In this document: positions 27,946-37,140 of the stretch, one piece after another
How positions within the stretch are numbered: the stretch's first letter is position 1
Layout of the letters: every line of letters begins with the position of its first letter
Assembly (NCBI RefSeq): GCF_959020145.1
Contig: NZ_CAUEQY010000004.1
Span: forward strand, 43,738-107,737
Origin: an uncultured Bifidobacterium sp.
Lineage (GTDB): Bacteria > Actinomycetota > Actinomycetes > Actinomycetales > Bifidobacteriaceae
DNA length: 64,000 bases
Reading direction: 5' to 3'
Made by a program: the position numbers and the translations under genes
The notes under the pieces: model-generated
What the model saw: only the letters and a program-made list of their open reading frames with translations
The model's database searches: none
What the model was told of the DNA's origin: nothing

Positions 27946-28505
27946 GCTGCTTTCGCCCCGTCGTCGGTTGCGTTCGCATCATCACCAAGCGTCTTGCCGT
28001 TGGCCTCGTCAAGGTCCTTTTGGCTGAACGGTTCCCCGAGGAACAGCAGCAGCACCGCCGCAACGCCCGCGAGCATGAGGAAGATGTCCGCCACGTTGCC
28101 GATGGACCATCCGTAGTTCAGGAAATCCACGACCTTGCCGTTGAGGAACCCTTCCGCGTAGATGACGCGGTCGATGAGGTTGCCGAACGCTCCTGCGAAG
28201 GCGAAGGCGAACAGCACCGTCCATTTCATGGAAATGGTGCGGACGGCAAGTACGACCAACGCCACGCAGGCCGCCATCGCCAGCAGGGAAATCAGCCACG
28301 TCATGCCGGAGCCCATGCCGAGCGAGGCGCCTGGATTACGCACCAATGTCAACGAAAGCAGGCCGGGAATCACGCGTATGGTACGGCCATCGGCCAATGC
28401 GGACAAAGCCCACATCTTGGTGAGCTGGTCAATCGCGATCGCCGCGATCGCAATACACGCAAAGACGGCCACGCGGTCGCGCAGCCGTCTTTGATCATTC
28501 TTCAT
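27942..28505 (-). CDS. lspA: Lipoprotein signal peptidase (signal peptidase II)
   Basis: Aspartic membrane protease that removes signal peptides from prolipoproteins after diacylglyceryl transfer. Four transmembrane segments; conserved motifs DQLTKMWA, RNPGASLGMG, FGNLIDRV and VVDFLNYGWSIGNVADIFL, the last two carrying the two catalytic aspartates. A 30-residue hydrophilic acidic tail (DDANATDDGAKAA) is extra. Start could be the ATG at 28505 or the GTG at 28517; neither has a convincing ribosome site. The lipoproteins elsewhere in the window are its expected substrates. Confidence 0.95.
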   Translation of the reverse strand: MKNDQRRLRDRVAVFACIAIAAIAIDQLTKMWALSALADGRTIRVIPGLLSLTLVRNPGASLGMGSGMTWLISLLAMAACVALVVLAVRTISMKWTVLFAFAFAGAFGNLIDRVIYAEGFLNGKVVDFLNYGWSIGNVADIFLMLAGVAAVLLLFLGEPFSQKDLDEANGKTLGDDANATDDGAKAA

Positions 28506-28526
28506 GATGTCAGACACAGGCTAATC

Positions 28527-30125
28527 TCAGTCGTTGTTGTCCTGAGGGTCCTGGTCGTAGTTGTTCGTATCGGACACCTGGTTGACGAGCTGGCCGAGGA
28601 AGTCGGTGAGTCGTGCACGGTATTCGGTTTCGAACTGCTTGAGGCCCTTGATGTTGCCTTCGATGACCTTGGTCTGGGTCTCGAGGTTGTCGCGGACCTG
28701 CTGGGCGTAGTCGTCGGCAGCGGTACGGGTCTTCGAATCGTAGTCGAAGGCGCGCTTCTGCACTTCGGCCTCGTAGTTGTCGGCCTCGGTGTGCTTGTCG
28801 GAGAAGTACGTGTCGGCGTCCTGGGTCTTCTGAGCCAGGTAGCCGTCGCCCTCTTCCTGCTTCTGCGCGAAGTAGGCGTCGCCCTCCTGCTGCTTCTGCT
28901 CCAGATAAGCGTCGCCATCCTGCTGCTTGCCGGCCAGATAGGCATTGCCTTCCTCGGTCTTCTGCGCAAGGTAGGCGTCGCCCTCCTCGGTCTTCTGGTT
29001 CAGGTACGCATCGCCATCCTGCTGCTTCTGTGCCAGATAGGCATCGCCATCCTGGGTCTTGCCGGACAGGTAGTTGTCGGCGTTGGCGCGGGTGTCGGTG
29101 GAGTACTGGTCAGCCTCGGAACGAGTGCGGTTGGAGTAGTCGTTGGCGCTGCCGATGATCTCTTCGTACTTGCGCTGGCTTTCCTCGGTGATCTCCTTGG
29201 CCTTGGCCTTGCCCTTGTCGACGTACTGGTCGTGCAGCTGCATGGCCAGCGTCAGCATGGCGGTGGCGCGCTCCGGCTCGGTATTGGCGCTTGCCGCGGC
29301 ACCTGCGATCTTCTGCAGGCTGCCGGTTTCGGTGCTCGGCTCGGACTTGGCGACCTGTTCGCGCAGCTGTGCCTCGCGAATCTGGGAATCCTTCAGCTGC
29401 TGGACAAGCTGCTGGATCTGCATGGCCTGCTGCTTCACCTGGGCATCCTGCTGCTGGGACTGGGCAGCATGCTCCTGAGTGAGCTGCTGGGCCTGAGCGA
29501 CCTGGTCCTGCGCTTCCTGAAGCTTTGCGGTGAGCTGATCGATCTGCTCCTTCTGACGCTGAGCCACGACCACCTGCTCCTGGGCCGATGCCAGCTGACG
29601 GGACAGGTCCTCGGTCTGTGCGCGGAACGTGTCACGCTCGTGCTGCACGGCGGTAAGCTGCTCGCCAAGGTCGGCCTGACCGGCCGCTTCGGCTGCCTGG
29701 GCGGTGAGCTGATCGACCTGCGCGGACAGACGATCGATCTGCCCCTTGAGCTGCTCGTTCTGGGAAGACAGCGCACGATTGCTTTCCTCTGCCTCGGAAA
29801 GCTTGGCGGCCGCGGCCTGAGCGGCCTGAGCGGCCTGGTCTCCCGCACCAGCTGCCTGCTCGGAGGCGGACTTCAGCGTCGCGTTCTCCTGCTGCAGGGA
29901 CTGGATCTGAGCATTCAACTCGGAAATCTTGGAATTGAGTCCTGCGACATCCGGGCCAAGAGACTGCGTGGCCTGTCCGCCGGCAACTGCCTGCTTGCCA
30001 AGGGCTTCCACCGTCTCGGTTACCTGATCGAGGAAGTCATCGACTTCATCGACGTCATAGCCTTCCTTGAACCTTACGGTCTGGAAAGTATGCTCCCTAA
30101 TATCTTTCGGCGTCAACAGAGCCAT
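28527..30125 (-). CDS. DivIVA/Wag31-family polar-growth protein with extended coiled coil
   Basis: Scaffold that marks curved membrane and poles and directs actinobacterial tip growth. N-terminal DivIVA membrane-binding domain (TPKDIREHTFQTVRFKEGYDVDEVDDFLDQV, given here as positions 4-34 in outline) is followed by long Gln/Ala/Glu-rich coiled coil (about 50-340). Then come about nine 11-residue repeats of the GDAYLAQK type (about 347-445) and a second coiled coil. At 532 residues it is about twice the length of mycobacterial Wag31. ATG preceded by AAGGATTT. Upstream neighbours are yggT, sepF and ftsZ. Confidence 0.9.
   Translation of the reverse strand: MALLTPKDIREHTFQTVRFKEGYDVDEVDDFLDQVTETVEALGKQAVAGGQATQSLGPDVAGLNSKISELNAQIQSLQQENATLKSASEQAAGAGDQAAQAAQAAAAKLSEAEESNRALSSQNEQLKGQIDRLSAQVDQLTAQAAEAAGQADLGEQLTAVQHERDTFRAQTEDLSRQLASAQEQVVVAQRQKEQIDQLTAKLQEAQDQVAQAQQLTQEHAAQSQQQDAQVKQQAMQIQQLVQQLKDSQIREAQLREQVAKSEPSTETGSLQKIAGAAASANTEPERATAMLTLAMQLHDQYVDKGKAKAKEITEESQRKYEEIIGSANDYSNRTRSEADQYSTDTRANADNYLSGKTQDGDAYLAQKQQDGDAYLNQKTEEGDAYLAQKTEEGNAYLAGKQQDGDAYLEQKQQEGDAYFAQKQEEGDGYLAQKTQDADTYFSDKHTEADNYEAEVQKRAFDYDSKTRTAADDYAQQVRDNLETQTKVIEGNIKGLKQFETEYRARLTDFLGQLVNQVSDTNNYDQDPQDNND
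28790..29085 (-). repeat. 33-bp tandem repeats encoding hendecads within divIVA
   Basis: About nine consecutive 33-bp units encode 11-residue repeats with consensus (Q/E)-(D/E)-G-D-A-Y-L-A-Q-K-(Q/T). Position 6 is nearly always tyrosine and position 10 lysine. An 11-residue period indicates a right-handed hendecad coiled coil rather than a heptad one. Number of units may vary between strains. Confidence 0.8.
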
Positions 30126-30234
30126 AAATCCTTACACCTCGCTTTGGGCTTGATGCCTTACTGTTGTTGCTTTCAGTGTTCGACTCTAGCACGAAACCAT
30201 AGATATTTTGCGGAAAAACGGTTTTTTAGAGGTG

Positions 30235-30516
30235 CTAAATAAGGAAATCAATGACCACAAGAACGAAATAAAGCACAAGATACGCGACGTCAAAATAGAT
30301 CGGTCCGAGCGGAACGGGACGAATATACTGCCGCAACCACCTTAACGGCGGCTCCGTCAGCTGGTAGATGGCGTCGAACAACGAGGCCACGATTCCGCTT
30401 GGCCGCCACGTCGGCGACAATGCCAACACCCAGTCGAGAATCATGCGGACGAACAGCACCAGGATATAGGCGTTGACCAGAAAATGGACGACGCTACCAA
30501 TTATCGAGAGAATCAC
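30235..30516 (-). CDS. YggT-family membrane protein
   Basis: A 93-residue integral membrane protein with two hydrophobic segments (about 5-32 and 72-92) and the YggT pattern LVRMILDWVLALSP ... LTEPPLRWLRQYIRPVP. Family members sit in the division gene cluster between sepF and divIVA, as here, and relatives are linked to osmotic tolerance or thylakoid/division organisation. The likely start is a GTG at 30516. A hairpin terminator ends only 25 bases upstream, so expression may depend on read-through from sepF. Confidence 0.88.
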   Translation of the reverse strand: MILSIIGSVVHFLVNAYILVLFVRMILDWVLALSPTWRPSGIVASLFDAIYQLTEPPLRWLRQYIRPVPLGPIYFDVAYLVLYFVLVVIDFLI

Positions 30517-30540
30517 GTTGCCACTGTATCAAGCGCGCAT

Positions 30541-30571
30541 AACAAAATGCCCCCGCTTTCAGTGGGGGCAT
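30541..30571 (-). terminator. Rho-independent terminator after sepF
   Basis: ATGCCCCC (30547-30554) pairs perfectly with GGGGGCAT (30564-30571) around a nine-base loop. The minus strand continues TTTTGTT. It lies 37 bases after the sepF stop and just before yggT. Confidence 0.8.
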
Positions 30572-30607
30572 AATCGTCTGATTTGTGCTTGCTCTGTGCT
30601 ACACGGC

Positions 30608-31090
30608 TCAGTCGGCGAACAGGTCGTGGGCCGGACCCTTGTCTTCAGGCTCCTCGACCTTGATGTTCACTTGGGCCGGGCTCAGCAGGAACACGCGCGG
30701 AGTGACGCGTTCGATGGAGCCGCGCACGCCGAACACCACACCGGCGGAGAAGTCGACGATGCGGTATGCCACGGCTTCGGCCACACCTGTCAGGTTCAGC
30801 ACCACCGGAATGCCGTCACGAATGGCGCGACCGACCATCTGCGCATCGTCATAGGTCTTCGGATGGATGGTGGTGATGCGGCTCACTCTACCCCCCTGGA
30901 ACGGGTTGGACTGCTCACGCGGAGCGGACGGCGTGGAAGCGGAAGCCGAAGAGGAAGGCATCGGGGTGACGGAATGATCCGAATCGAACGAGGTCTCGCC
31001 GGTGTCGACGTCATCCTCGAAATCATCCTCACCCTCGGCGACGTCGGACATTCCCAAGTACGACATCGCGTTCTTCATGAAACCTGCCAT
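30608..31090 (-). CDS. sepF: Cell division protein SepF
   Basis: Membrane anchor and bundler of FtsZ; in actinobacteria, which lack FtsA, SepF is the main tether of the Z ring. The 160-residue protein has an N-terminal amphipathic membrane helix (MAGFMKNAMSYLGM), an acidic linker, and the DUF552 core (HPKTYDDAQMVGRAIRDGIPVVLNL continuing to FLLSPAQVNI). Starts after GAAAGGAA, 30 bases downstream of ftsZ, clearly the same operon. Confidence 0.95.
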   Translation of the reverse strand: MAGFMKNAMSYLGMSDVAEGEDDFEDDVDTGETSFDSDHSVTPMPSSSASASTPSAPREQSNPFQGGRVSRITTIHPKTYDDAQMVGRAIRDGIPVVLNLTGVAEAVAYRIVDFSAGVVFGVRGSIERVTPRVFLLSPAQVNIKVEEPEDKGPAHDLFAD

Positions 31091-31120
31091 GTATGTTCCT
31101 TTCGCGTCTACGCGTTGACT

Positions 31121-32353
31121 TTAGCGCAGGAAATCCGGAATATCGAGGTCGCCCGGATCGTTAGCCGAAACCACTTCATGCTCGGTGGTCTGGTCGAACG
31201 AGGCGACGTTCTGGTCCGGAGTGGACGGAATGTAGCTGGACAGCGGCTGCACCTGCGGCACCGCCGGAGTCTGCACCGGCTGCGGCTGCTGGGCGGGAGC
31301 CTGCACGCCGGCGGACAACGCGGACAGCGGTACCGTGTTTTCCTTGGCCGCGGCCGGCTTTTCTTCGGCCGGCTGGTCGGGCTTCTTAGAATTGGCATCG
31401 AAACCTGCCGCGATGACGGTGACACGCACCTCGTCGCCGTAGGCGTCGTCCAGGGACAGGCCCCAGATGATCTGCGCTTCCGGATGGATGGCCTTCTGCA
31501 CCAGCGCGACCGCGGCTGCGGCTTCCTGCAGCTTCAGGTCGGTCGGACCGGCGATGTTGATCAGTGCGCCATGCGCACCCTCGATGCTTTCCTCCAGCAG
31601 CGGCGAGCTGATGGCGATTTCCGCGGCCTGCGTGGCGCGGTCCTCTCCCCGAGCGGAACCGATGCCGAACAGCGCGGTGCCGGCACCACGCAGAATCGCG
31701 TTGACATCGTTGAAATCAACGTGGATGTACGAATTCGAGGTAATCAGGTCGGTGATGCCCTGCACGCCGGCCAGCAGTGCGGTGTCGGCGGTCTTGAACG
31801 CGTCGACGATGCCAATGGTGCGGTCGGACAGTTCCAGCAGTCGGTCGTTCGGAATGACGATCAGCGCGTCGACTTCCTTGCGCAGGTTCTCGATGCCGAG
31901 CGCGGCGGAAGCGGAACGCTGCGGACCTTCGAAGCTGAACGGACGGGTCACCACGGCGATGGTCAGCGCGCCCTGCTGGTGGGCCGCACGTGCCACGATC
32001 GGGCTGGCGCCGGTTCCGGTGCCACCGCCCTCACCGCAGGTGACGAACACCATGTCGGAGCCCTTAAGCGCCTCTTCGATGTCGGACTGGTGATCCTGCG
32101 CCGCCTTGGCACCCTTTTCCGGGTCGGCGCCAGCGCCCAGACCACGGCTGGAGGCATCGTTCAGCGAGATCTTGACATCGGCGTCGGATCGCAGCAGATC
32201 CTTTGCATCAGTGTTGATCGCAATAAATTCGACGCTTTGAAGACCCTCCGCAATCATGCGATTGACAGCGTTGCCTCCGGCTCCACCGACACCGACGACC
32301 TTGATGTTGGTCTTGTCGTTGAAATTGTCAGTCTGGGCAATCTCGCTCACCAT
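31121..32353 (-). CDS. ftsZ: Cell division GTPase FtsZ
   Basis: Tubulin-like GTPase forming the division ring. 410 residues: NIKVVGVGGAGGNAVNRM at the N-terminus, the tubulin signature GGGTGTGASP, the T7 synergy region NVDFNDVNAIL-like (HVDFNDVNAIL), then a proline/glutamine-rich linker (about residues 320-395) and a conserved C-terminal tail GDLDIPDFLR that binds SepF. Start at the ATG following CAGGAGACA (32353); an upstream in-frame start at 32434 is rejected. Confidence 0.97.
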   Translation of the reverse strand: MVSEIAQTDNFNDKTNIKVVGVGGAGGNAVNRMIAEGLQSVEFIAINTDAKDLLRSDADVKISLNDASSRGLGAGADPEKGAKAAQDHQSDIEEALKGSDMVFVTCGEGGGTGTGASPIVARAAHQQGALTIAVVTRPFSFEGPQRSASAALGIENLRKEVDALIVIPNDRLLELSDRTIGIVDAFKTADTALLAGVQGITDLITSNSYIHVDFNDVNAILRGAGTALFGIGSARGEDRATQAAEIAISSPLLEESIEGAHGALINIAGPTDLKLQEAAAAVALVQKAIHPEAQIIWGLSLDDAYGDEVRVTVIAAGFDANSKKPDQPAEEKPAAAKENTVPLSALSAGVQAPAQQPQPVQTPAVPQVQPLSSYIPSTPDQNVASFDQTTEHEVVSANDPGDLDIPDFLR

Positions 32354-32529
32354 TGTCTCCTGTTCACTCACGTATATGAACAACTCTATCGCAATCGCGC
32401 CGATGATACGCGCACTTTTCCAGGCGTGTACCACCGTTTTTTCACTTTTTTGCTGTCAGCATGTTCATTCTGCCTGCGTTGACCCCTTCAGTCATTTGTA
32501 CACGGCTCTTCGAACATGCGTGACGGGCT

Positions 32530-33759
32530 TTAGTAGCTGGCATCCATCGGGTCATCCCCGAACAGCGCCTCACGCTCCTCGTGCGTGGTTTCCCGGGATT
32601 CCAACCATCCGTAAGGCAGATGCACCTTTTTGGCGAAGCGCACGCGCCCCCTTGGCTTGTCGGCGATGCGTTCTGGGAACCGAATGTTCGGGTCGAGTCT
32701 GCCTATCTCGCGCCGGACATCCTCAAGATTTTCACATTCCATGAACGCACGGCGTGTGGAACCGCCCACGGGGAAGCCCTTCAGATACCACGCGACGTGC
32801 TTGCGCAGGTCATGCACGGCCATCCGCTCGTCGCCATCATAGAATTCGGTCAGCAGTTCGGCATGCCGTTCGATCACGCGGCACACGTCGCCCAGCGTGG
32901 GGTCGACGCGCTCGTCACTGCCGGCGAACGCGTTCTTGATGTCGGCGAACAACCATGGACGGCCTTGGCAGCCGCGGCCGATCGCAACACCCGCGCAACC
33001 GGTTTCGGCGACCATCGCCAACGCGTCGTTGGCACCCCAAATATCCCCGTTGCCGAAGACGGGAATATCAAGCTCGGAAACCAGCTCGCCGATGCGGGAC
33101 CAATCGGAATGCCCACCGTAATATTCGGCGGTGGTGCGCGCGTGCAGGGTGACGGCCTTGCAGCCTTCCTCCTGCGCGATGTGCCCGGCTTCGAGGAACG
33201 TCTCGTGTTCATGGTCGATGCCGACGCGGATTTTGGCCGTGACCGGCACGTTGGCCGCGTCGCACACCTTGACCACGCGTTGGATGATCTCACGGAACAG
33301 GTCCGTCTTCCATGGCAGCGCGGATCCGCCGCCACGACGCGTCACCTTGGGCACCGGGCAGCCGAAGTTGAGGTCGACATGGTCGGCCATGTTCTCGTCG
33401 ATGACGATTTTCGCGGCCTGCTCCACAATCGAGGGATTGACGCCGTACAGCTGCAGCGAGCGAATCTTCTCGCTGGGTGCGAAACGGCATAGGCGCAGGG
33501 CTTTCGGATTGCGGGCCACCAATGCGCGCGCGGTGATCATTTCCGCCACGTACAGACCGTCGGGACCGTAGCTTTCGCAGATCACGCGGAACGGCCAGTT
33601 GGTGACGCCCGCCATAGGCGAAAGCACCACCGGCGTTTCGACGTGCACCGGACCCAAATCAACGGGCTTTATAACGGGAGGAACCGACGGCCGTTCCGCG
33701 TCGGTACGCGGGTCGAGCACGTCGGATTCCTCGTAGGCATTCACAATGCTATCTGGCAT
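32530..33759 (-). CDS. tRNA-dihydrouridine synthase, DusB-like
   Basis: FMN-dependent reduction of uridine in tRNA D-loops. 409 residues with the flavin-barrel start LSPMAGVTNWPFR, the catalytic cysteine in DLNFGCPVPKVTRRGGGS, KIRVGIDHE, HARTTAEYYGGHSDW and FGNGDIW, and the helical C-terminal tRNA-binding domain. About 50 residues longer than E. coli DusB, mostly at the N-terminus before the barrel. Lies 41 bases downstream of glyS on the same strand, so the two may be co-transcribed. Confidence 0.92.
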   Translation of the reverse strand: MPDSIVNAYEESDVLDPRTDAERPSVPPVIKPVDLGPVHVETPVVLSPMAGVTNWPFRVICESYGPDGLYVAEMITARALVARNPKALRLCRFAPSEKIRSLQLYGVNPSIVEQAAKIVIDENMADHVDLNFGCPVPKVTRRGGGSALPWKTDLFREIIQRVVKVCDAANVPVTAKIRVGIDHEHETFLEAGHIAQEEGCKAVTLHARTTAEYYGGHSDWSRIGELVSELDIPVFGNGDIWGANDALAMVAETGCAGVAIGRGCQGRPWLFADIKNAFAGSDERVDPTLGDVCRVIERHAELLTEFYDGDERMAVHDLRKHVAWYLKGFPVGGSTRRAFMECENLEDVRREIGRLDPNIRFPERIADKPRGRVRFAKKVHLPYGWLESRETTHEEREALFGDDPMDASY

Positions 33760-33800
33760 AGGTCAGACTTGTTCCGTTCGATATGACCGATTCGGGGCGA

Positions 33801-35276
33801 TCAGTACAGGCCACCGGCTTCGGCGATCTTGACGGACTCAGGCCAAGCCTCGCCGCCCATTTCGACCGGCATCTGCGGCACGCTGACGCGCTTCTCGCCG
33901 ATACGCTCGGCGATGTAGTCGGCCACCTTGTCGAGGCTGACGCGCTCCTGCTGCATGGTATCGCGTTCACGGATGGTGACGGCCTGGTCGTCGAGGGTGT
34001 CGAAGTCGACGGTGACGCACAGCGGAGTGCCGATCTCGTCTTCACGACGGTAACGACGGCCGATCGCGCCGGCCTCGTCGTAGTCGATCATCCACTCGTT
34101 CTGGCGCAGGTCGGCGGCGAGCTTCTGCGCCACGTTCTGCAGATCGGGCTTCTTGCTCAACGGCAGCACGGCGGCCTTGACCGGAGCCAGACGCGGGTCG
34201 AGGTGCAGGACGGTGCGCTTGTCCACACCGCCCTTGGTGTTCGGAGCCTCGTCAACGTCGTAGGCGTCGACGAGGAAGCACATGAGGGAACGGGTCAGGC
34301 CGGCGGCCGGCTCAATGACGTACGGCACGTACTTTTCGCCGGTGGCCTGGTTGAAGTAGCTCAGGTCCTCGCCGGAGTGCTCCGCGTGCGCGGACAGGTC
34401 GAAGTCGGTACGGTTGGCGATGCCTTCGAGCTCGCCCCAATCGGAGCCCTGGAAGCCGAACTTGTATTCGATGTCGACGGTGCGCTTCGAATAGTGGGCC
34501 AGCTTCTCCTTCGGATGCTCGTAGTGGCGCAGGTTCTCCGGCTTGACGCCGAGGTCGAGGTACCACTGGGTACGGGCGTCGATCCAGTACTGGTGCCAGG
34601 CTTCGTCCTCGCCGGGCTTGACGAAGAATTCCATTTCCATCTGCTCGAACTCACGGGTACGGAAGATGAAGTTGCCCGGGGTGATCTCGTTACGGAAGGA
34701 CTTGCCCATGTTGGCGATGCCGAACGGCGGCTTGGAACGCGAAGAAGTCATCACGTTCTTGAAGTCCACGAAGATGCCCTGCGCGGTTTCCGGACGCAGG
34801 TAGTGCAGGGAGTTCTCGTCCTCGACCGGGCCGAGGTGGGTGCGCAGCATCATGTTGAAGTCGCGCGGTTCGGTCCACTTGCCGCGGGTGCCGCAGTCGG
34901 GGCACACGATGTCGGCCATGCCGTTCTCCGGCAGCTTGTCTCCATGCTTCTCGGCGTAGGATTCCTCAAGCTTGTCGGAACGCTGGCGCTTATGGCAGTT
35001 GAGGCACTCGACCAGCGGATCGTTGAAGACGGCCACGTGGCCGGAAGCCACCCACACGGGGGTCGGCAGGATGATGGAGGTGTCCACGCCCACCACGTCG
35101 CCACGGGTGACGACCATGGAGCGCCACCATTCGCGCTTGATATTGTCCTTCAGCGCCACGCCGAGCGGACCGTAATCCCATGCGGAACGGGTTCCGCCGT
35201 AGATTTCACCGGCGGGAAAAACAAAGCCACGACGCTTGGCAAGGGATACGACTTCATCGAGTTTGGATACAGCCAC
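33801..35276 (-). CDS. glyS: Glycyl-tRNA synthetase, homodimeric class II type
   Basis: Charges tRNA-Gly; alpha2 type, not the alpha2beta2 GlyQS form. 491 residues with motif 1 region SAWDYGPLGVALKDNIKREWW near residue 31, a zinc-like cluster CLNC ... CPDCG (about residues 98-145), motif 2 FRTREFEQMEMEFFVKPGE and the C-terminal anticodon-binding domain with APVKAAVLPLSKK. Start at the ATG just inside 35276. Upstream, two copies of TGACAGTTT at 35339 and 35352 may belong to its promoter region. Confidence 0.96.
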   Translation of the reverse strand: MAVSKLDEVVSLAKRRGFVFPAGEIYGGTRSAWDYGPLGVALKDNIKREWWRSMVVTRGDVVGVDTSIILPTPVWVASGHVAVFNDPLVECLNCHKRQRSDKLEESYAEKHGDKLPENGMADIVCPDCGTRGKWTEPRDFNMMLRTHLGPVEDENSLHYLRPETAQGIFVDFKNVMTSSRSKPPFGIANMGKSFRNEITPGNFIFRTREFEQMEMEFFVKPGEDEAWHQYWIDARTQWYLDLGVKPENLRHYEHPKEKLAHYSKRTVDIEYKFGFQGSDWGELEGIANRTDFDLSAHAEHSGEDLSYFNQATGEKYVPYVIEPAAGLTRSLMCFLVDAYDVDEAPNTKGGVDKRTVLHLDPRLAPVKAAVLPLSKKPDLQNVAQKLAADLRQNEWMIDYDEAGAIGRRYRREDEIGTPLCVTVDFDTLDDQAVTIRERDTMQQERVSLDKVADYIAERIGEKRVSVPQMPVEMGGEAWPESVKIAEAGGLY

Positions 35277-35450
35277 AATGCACCTTCTGGATTGAATGGT
35301 TTGGGGTCTTTACAAGCGCAAAGCCTACCGTCACATGCTGACAGTTTTGCCTGACAGTTTCACGGCATGGCAAGTTACGTGATTTCCGATGGGGATGAAC
35401 GGCAAATTGATGCAAGAACCGAATGAAAACACATAAGAATATGTGAAGAT

Positions 35451-35484
35451 ACATAAGGGGCTTCCCGCGAATGCGGAAGGCCCC
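35451..35484 (-). terminator. Terminator-like hairpin after pilO
   Basis: GGGGCTTCCCGC (35457-35468) and GCGGAAGGCCCC (35473-35484) form a long GC-rich stem with small bulges and a GAAT loop. It lies about 40 bases after the pilO stop on the minus strand and insulates the pilus operon from glyS. The T-tract is weak. Confidence 0.6.
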
Positions 35485-35526
35485 ATGTAATGGATAAGGA
35501 GAGAATCGTTCTTTATGTATTGTTTG

Positions 35527-36138
35527 TCACTGCTTGGTAACGTTCTCGTCTTCGACGGTGTCATTGTTAAGCAGCAGCGACCAGATTTTACAATTGATGG
35601 TCACGTTGTTCTTGGTGGCGTCGCCGCCCTTATCAAGGGTGTACGTCACATCTTCAGGAACGGCAATACGGTTGATGCCCTGCACGGCCTGAACGAAGCC
35701 ACGCATTGCATCATAGCTGCCATTCGCAGTAATGCTCACCGGAACCTGCACAAGCCGGCCGGCTTTGATGGTTCCCTGCATTTCGGACGGCACTTCAGCG
35801 GTGGTGGCCTCATCGAAGGTCACAGACTGGATGGAGACGCCCGCACCATCAGCAGCGGCATTCAACGAATCGATGAATTCGTTTTGGTTATAGCCGTCAG
35901 GAATCTGGCGCTGCAGCTGACGCAAACGATCCTTCTGCAGGCCGATCGTCTCGCTCGCCATACGCAGCGTTTCAATCTGGTCACGCGTTTTCTTGTTGCT
36001 TTCTTCGATCTGCGCAGTCTGCGCGTCGGCTTCCTTGATATGCGTGAGACGCGGAGATACACCCACGAGCCATGTCAACATCAGCACCACTACGATGCCG
36101 ACGGCCAGTGCGATCCATGCGATTTTATGCTTGTTCAT
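35527..36138 (-). CDS. pilO: Type IV pilus inner-membrane alignment protein PilO-like
   Basis: A 203-residue bitopic membrane protein: short basic N-terminus, transmembrane helix (about 7-26), coiled coil (about 30-75) and a ferredoxin-like outer domain with the family pattern VSITANGSYDAMRGFVQAVQ. PilO pairs with PilN in the PilMNO ring that couples the cytoplasmic platform to the pilus. Last gene of a leftward series pilM-pilN-pilO with 15-base spacing to pilN. Start after AGGAGGAAAC. Confidence 0.82.
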   Translation of the reverse strand: MNKHKIAWIALAVGIVVVLMLTWLVGVSPRLTHIKEADAQTAQIEESNKKTRDQIETLRMASETIGLQKDRLRQLQRQIPDGYNQNEFIDSLNAAADGAGVSIQSVTFDEATTAEVPSEMQGTIKAGRLVQVPVSITANGSYDAMRGFVQAVQGINRIAVPEDVTYTLDKGGDATKNNVTINCKIWSLLLNNDTVEDENVTKQ

Positions 36139-36153
36139 GTTTCCTCCTGCTTA

Positions 36154-37140
36154 TCAGTTGGACGATCCGCTGGCATCGGATGAGGTGTCAGTCGACTGGT
36201 TGGCAGAAGCATCAGACTGTCCGGACGCAGCCTTGTCGAGGCTTGCGCGCAGCTTGGCGAGCAAATCACGGTTGGCCTGGGTCGCGCCTGCTGAGTTGTC
36301 GCTTCGCGAAGTGGTGTTGCCGTCCATCACCAGTGAAATCGTTCCGGTATACGTGTAGGTGGTGCCACCTTCACTGTCATTCTTGGTAATAGAGCTCACA
36401 TAACCCGTCTTGTACGTGGGGATCGAGGCGAAATTGTTGATAAAGTCCTTGGCCGAGTAGAAATTCGGCGATTCGATGGTGAAGTCCGCGGAAATCACGC
36501 CGTTACCAGACCACACAGTGGACGTATTGTCGGAGGATGAGGACGAATTGTTCGATGAAGCGATCTGGAAGCTTTTGAGTTCCAGATTCGTATACTGGCC
36601 GCCTTCCGGAAGCGAGCTGTTCAGCGAATCGGCGACCTTCATCCAGTCCATTTCGTCATACAGCATGGCAATCTTCGCCTTCTGCGCATCGTCCAGCGAA
36701 TTCAACGTGTCTTCGACATCCTTGAACTGCGCTTTCTCCTTTTGCAGGGAAATGGTCTTCTGTTGAGCCACTTCCACACGATGGTCCGCCCATGTGGATT
36801 GGGCGAACATGAACACGCTGACCACCAAAGATACAATGAGCACGCCGATCAGCACATACGTTAACAGGTATTTGATGGCTCGATCGCGATTCAATCCGAC
36901 GATGGAACGCGGAATCAGGTTAGCGCGCATGGTCCAGTCGGCTGGGTTTTCCGGCGCGGTGCTACGCTTGCCGATACCGCCCGCTTTCAACGCATTGCTG
37001 ATATCGGAGACGTTCATGGATAGCAGGGTGCCCTTCTGACCGTCCGAAGTGTCCGGATAGGCGACTTCCTTGCCACGTCCACGGTGGGAGTTGGCCTTGT
37101 TTTTCTTGGATTTCATATCAAGTTTCATAATCACACTCAC
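36154..37140 (-). CDS. pilN: Type IV pilus assembly protein PilN-like
   Basis: A 328-residue protein with an unusually long cytoplasmic N-terminus (about 90 residues) containing a PilM-interaction-like segment (NLIPRSIVGLNRDRAIKYL). A transmembrane helix (about 93-113), a coiled coil (about 118-165) and an outer domain with FTIESPNFYSAKDFINNFASI follow. Ends in a long Ser/Asp/Gln-rich tail (about 40 residues). Its ATG overlaps the pilM stop. Typical PilN is about 180-230 residues, so both ends are extended here. Confidence 0.8.
   Translation of the reverse strand: MSVIMKLDMKSKKNKANSHRGRGKEVAYPDTSDGQKGTLLSMNVSDISNALKAGGIGKRSTAPENPADWTMRANLIPRSIVGLNRDRAIKYLLTYVLIGVLIVSLVVSVFMFAQSTWADHRVEVAQQKTISLQKEKAQFKDVEDTLNSLDDAQKAKIAMLYDEMDWMKVADSLNSSLPEGGQYTNLELKSFQIASSNNSSSSSDNTSTVWSGNGVISADFTIESPNFYSAKDFINNFASIPTYKTGYVSSITKNDSEGGTTYTYTGTISLVMDGNTTSRSDNSAGATQANRDLLAKLRASLDKAASGQSDASANQSTDTSSDASGSSN

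Noticed and set aside
28020..30242. Plus-strand frame of 740 codons with leucine/glycine-rich repeats
   Set aside because: It is the complement of the divIVA repeats and lspA; the repetitiveness comes from the hendecad units on the real strand.
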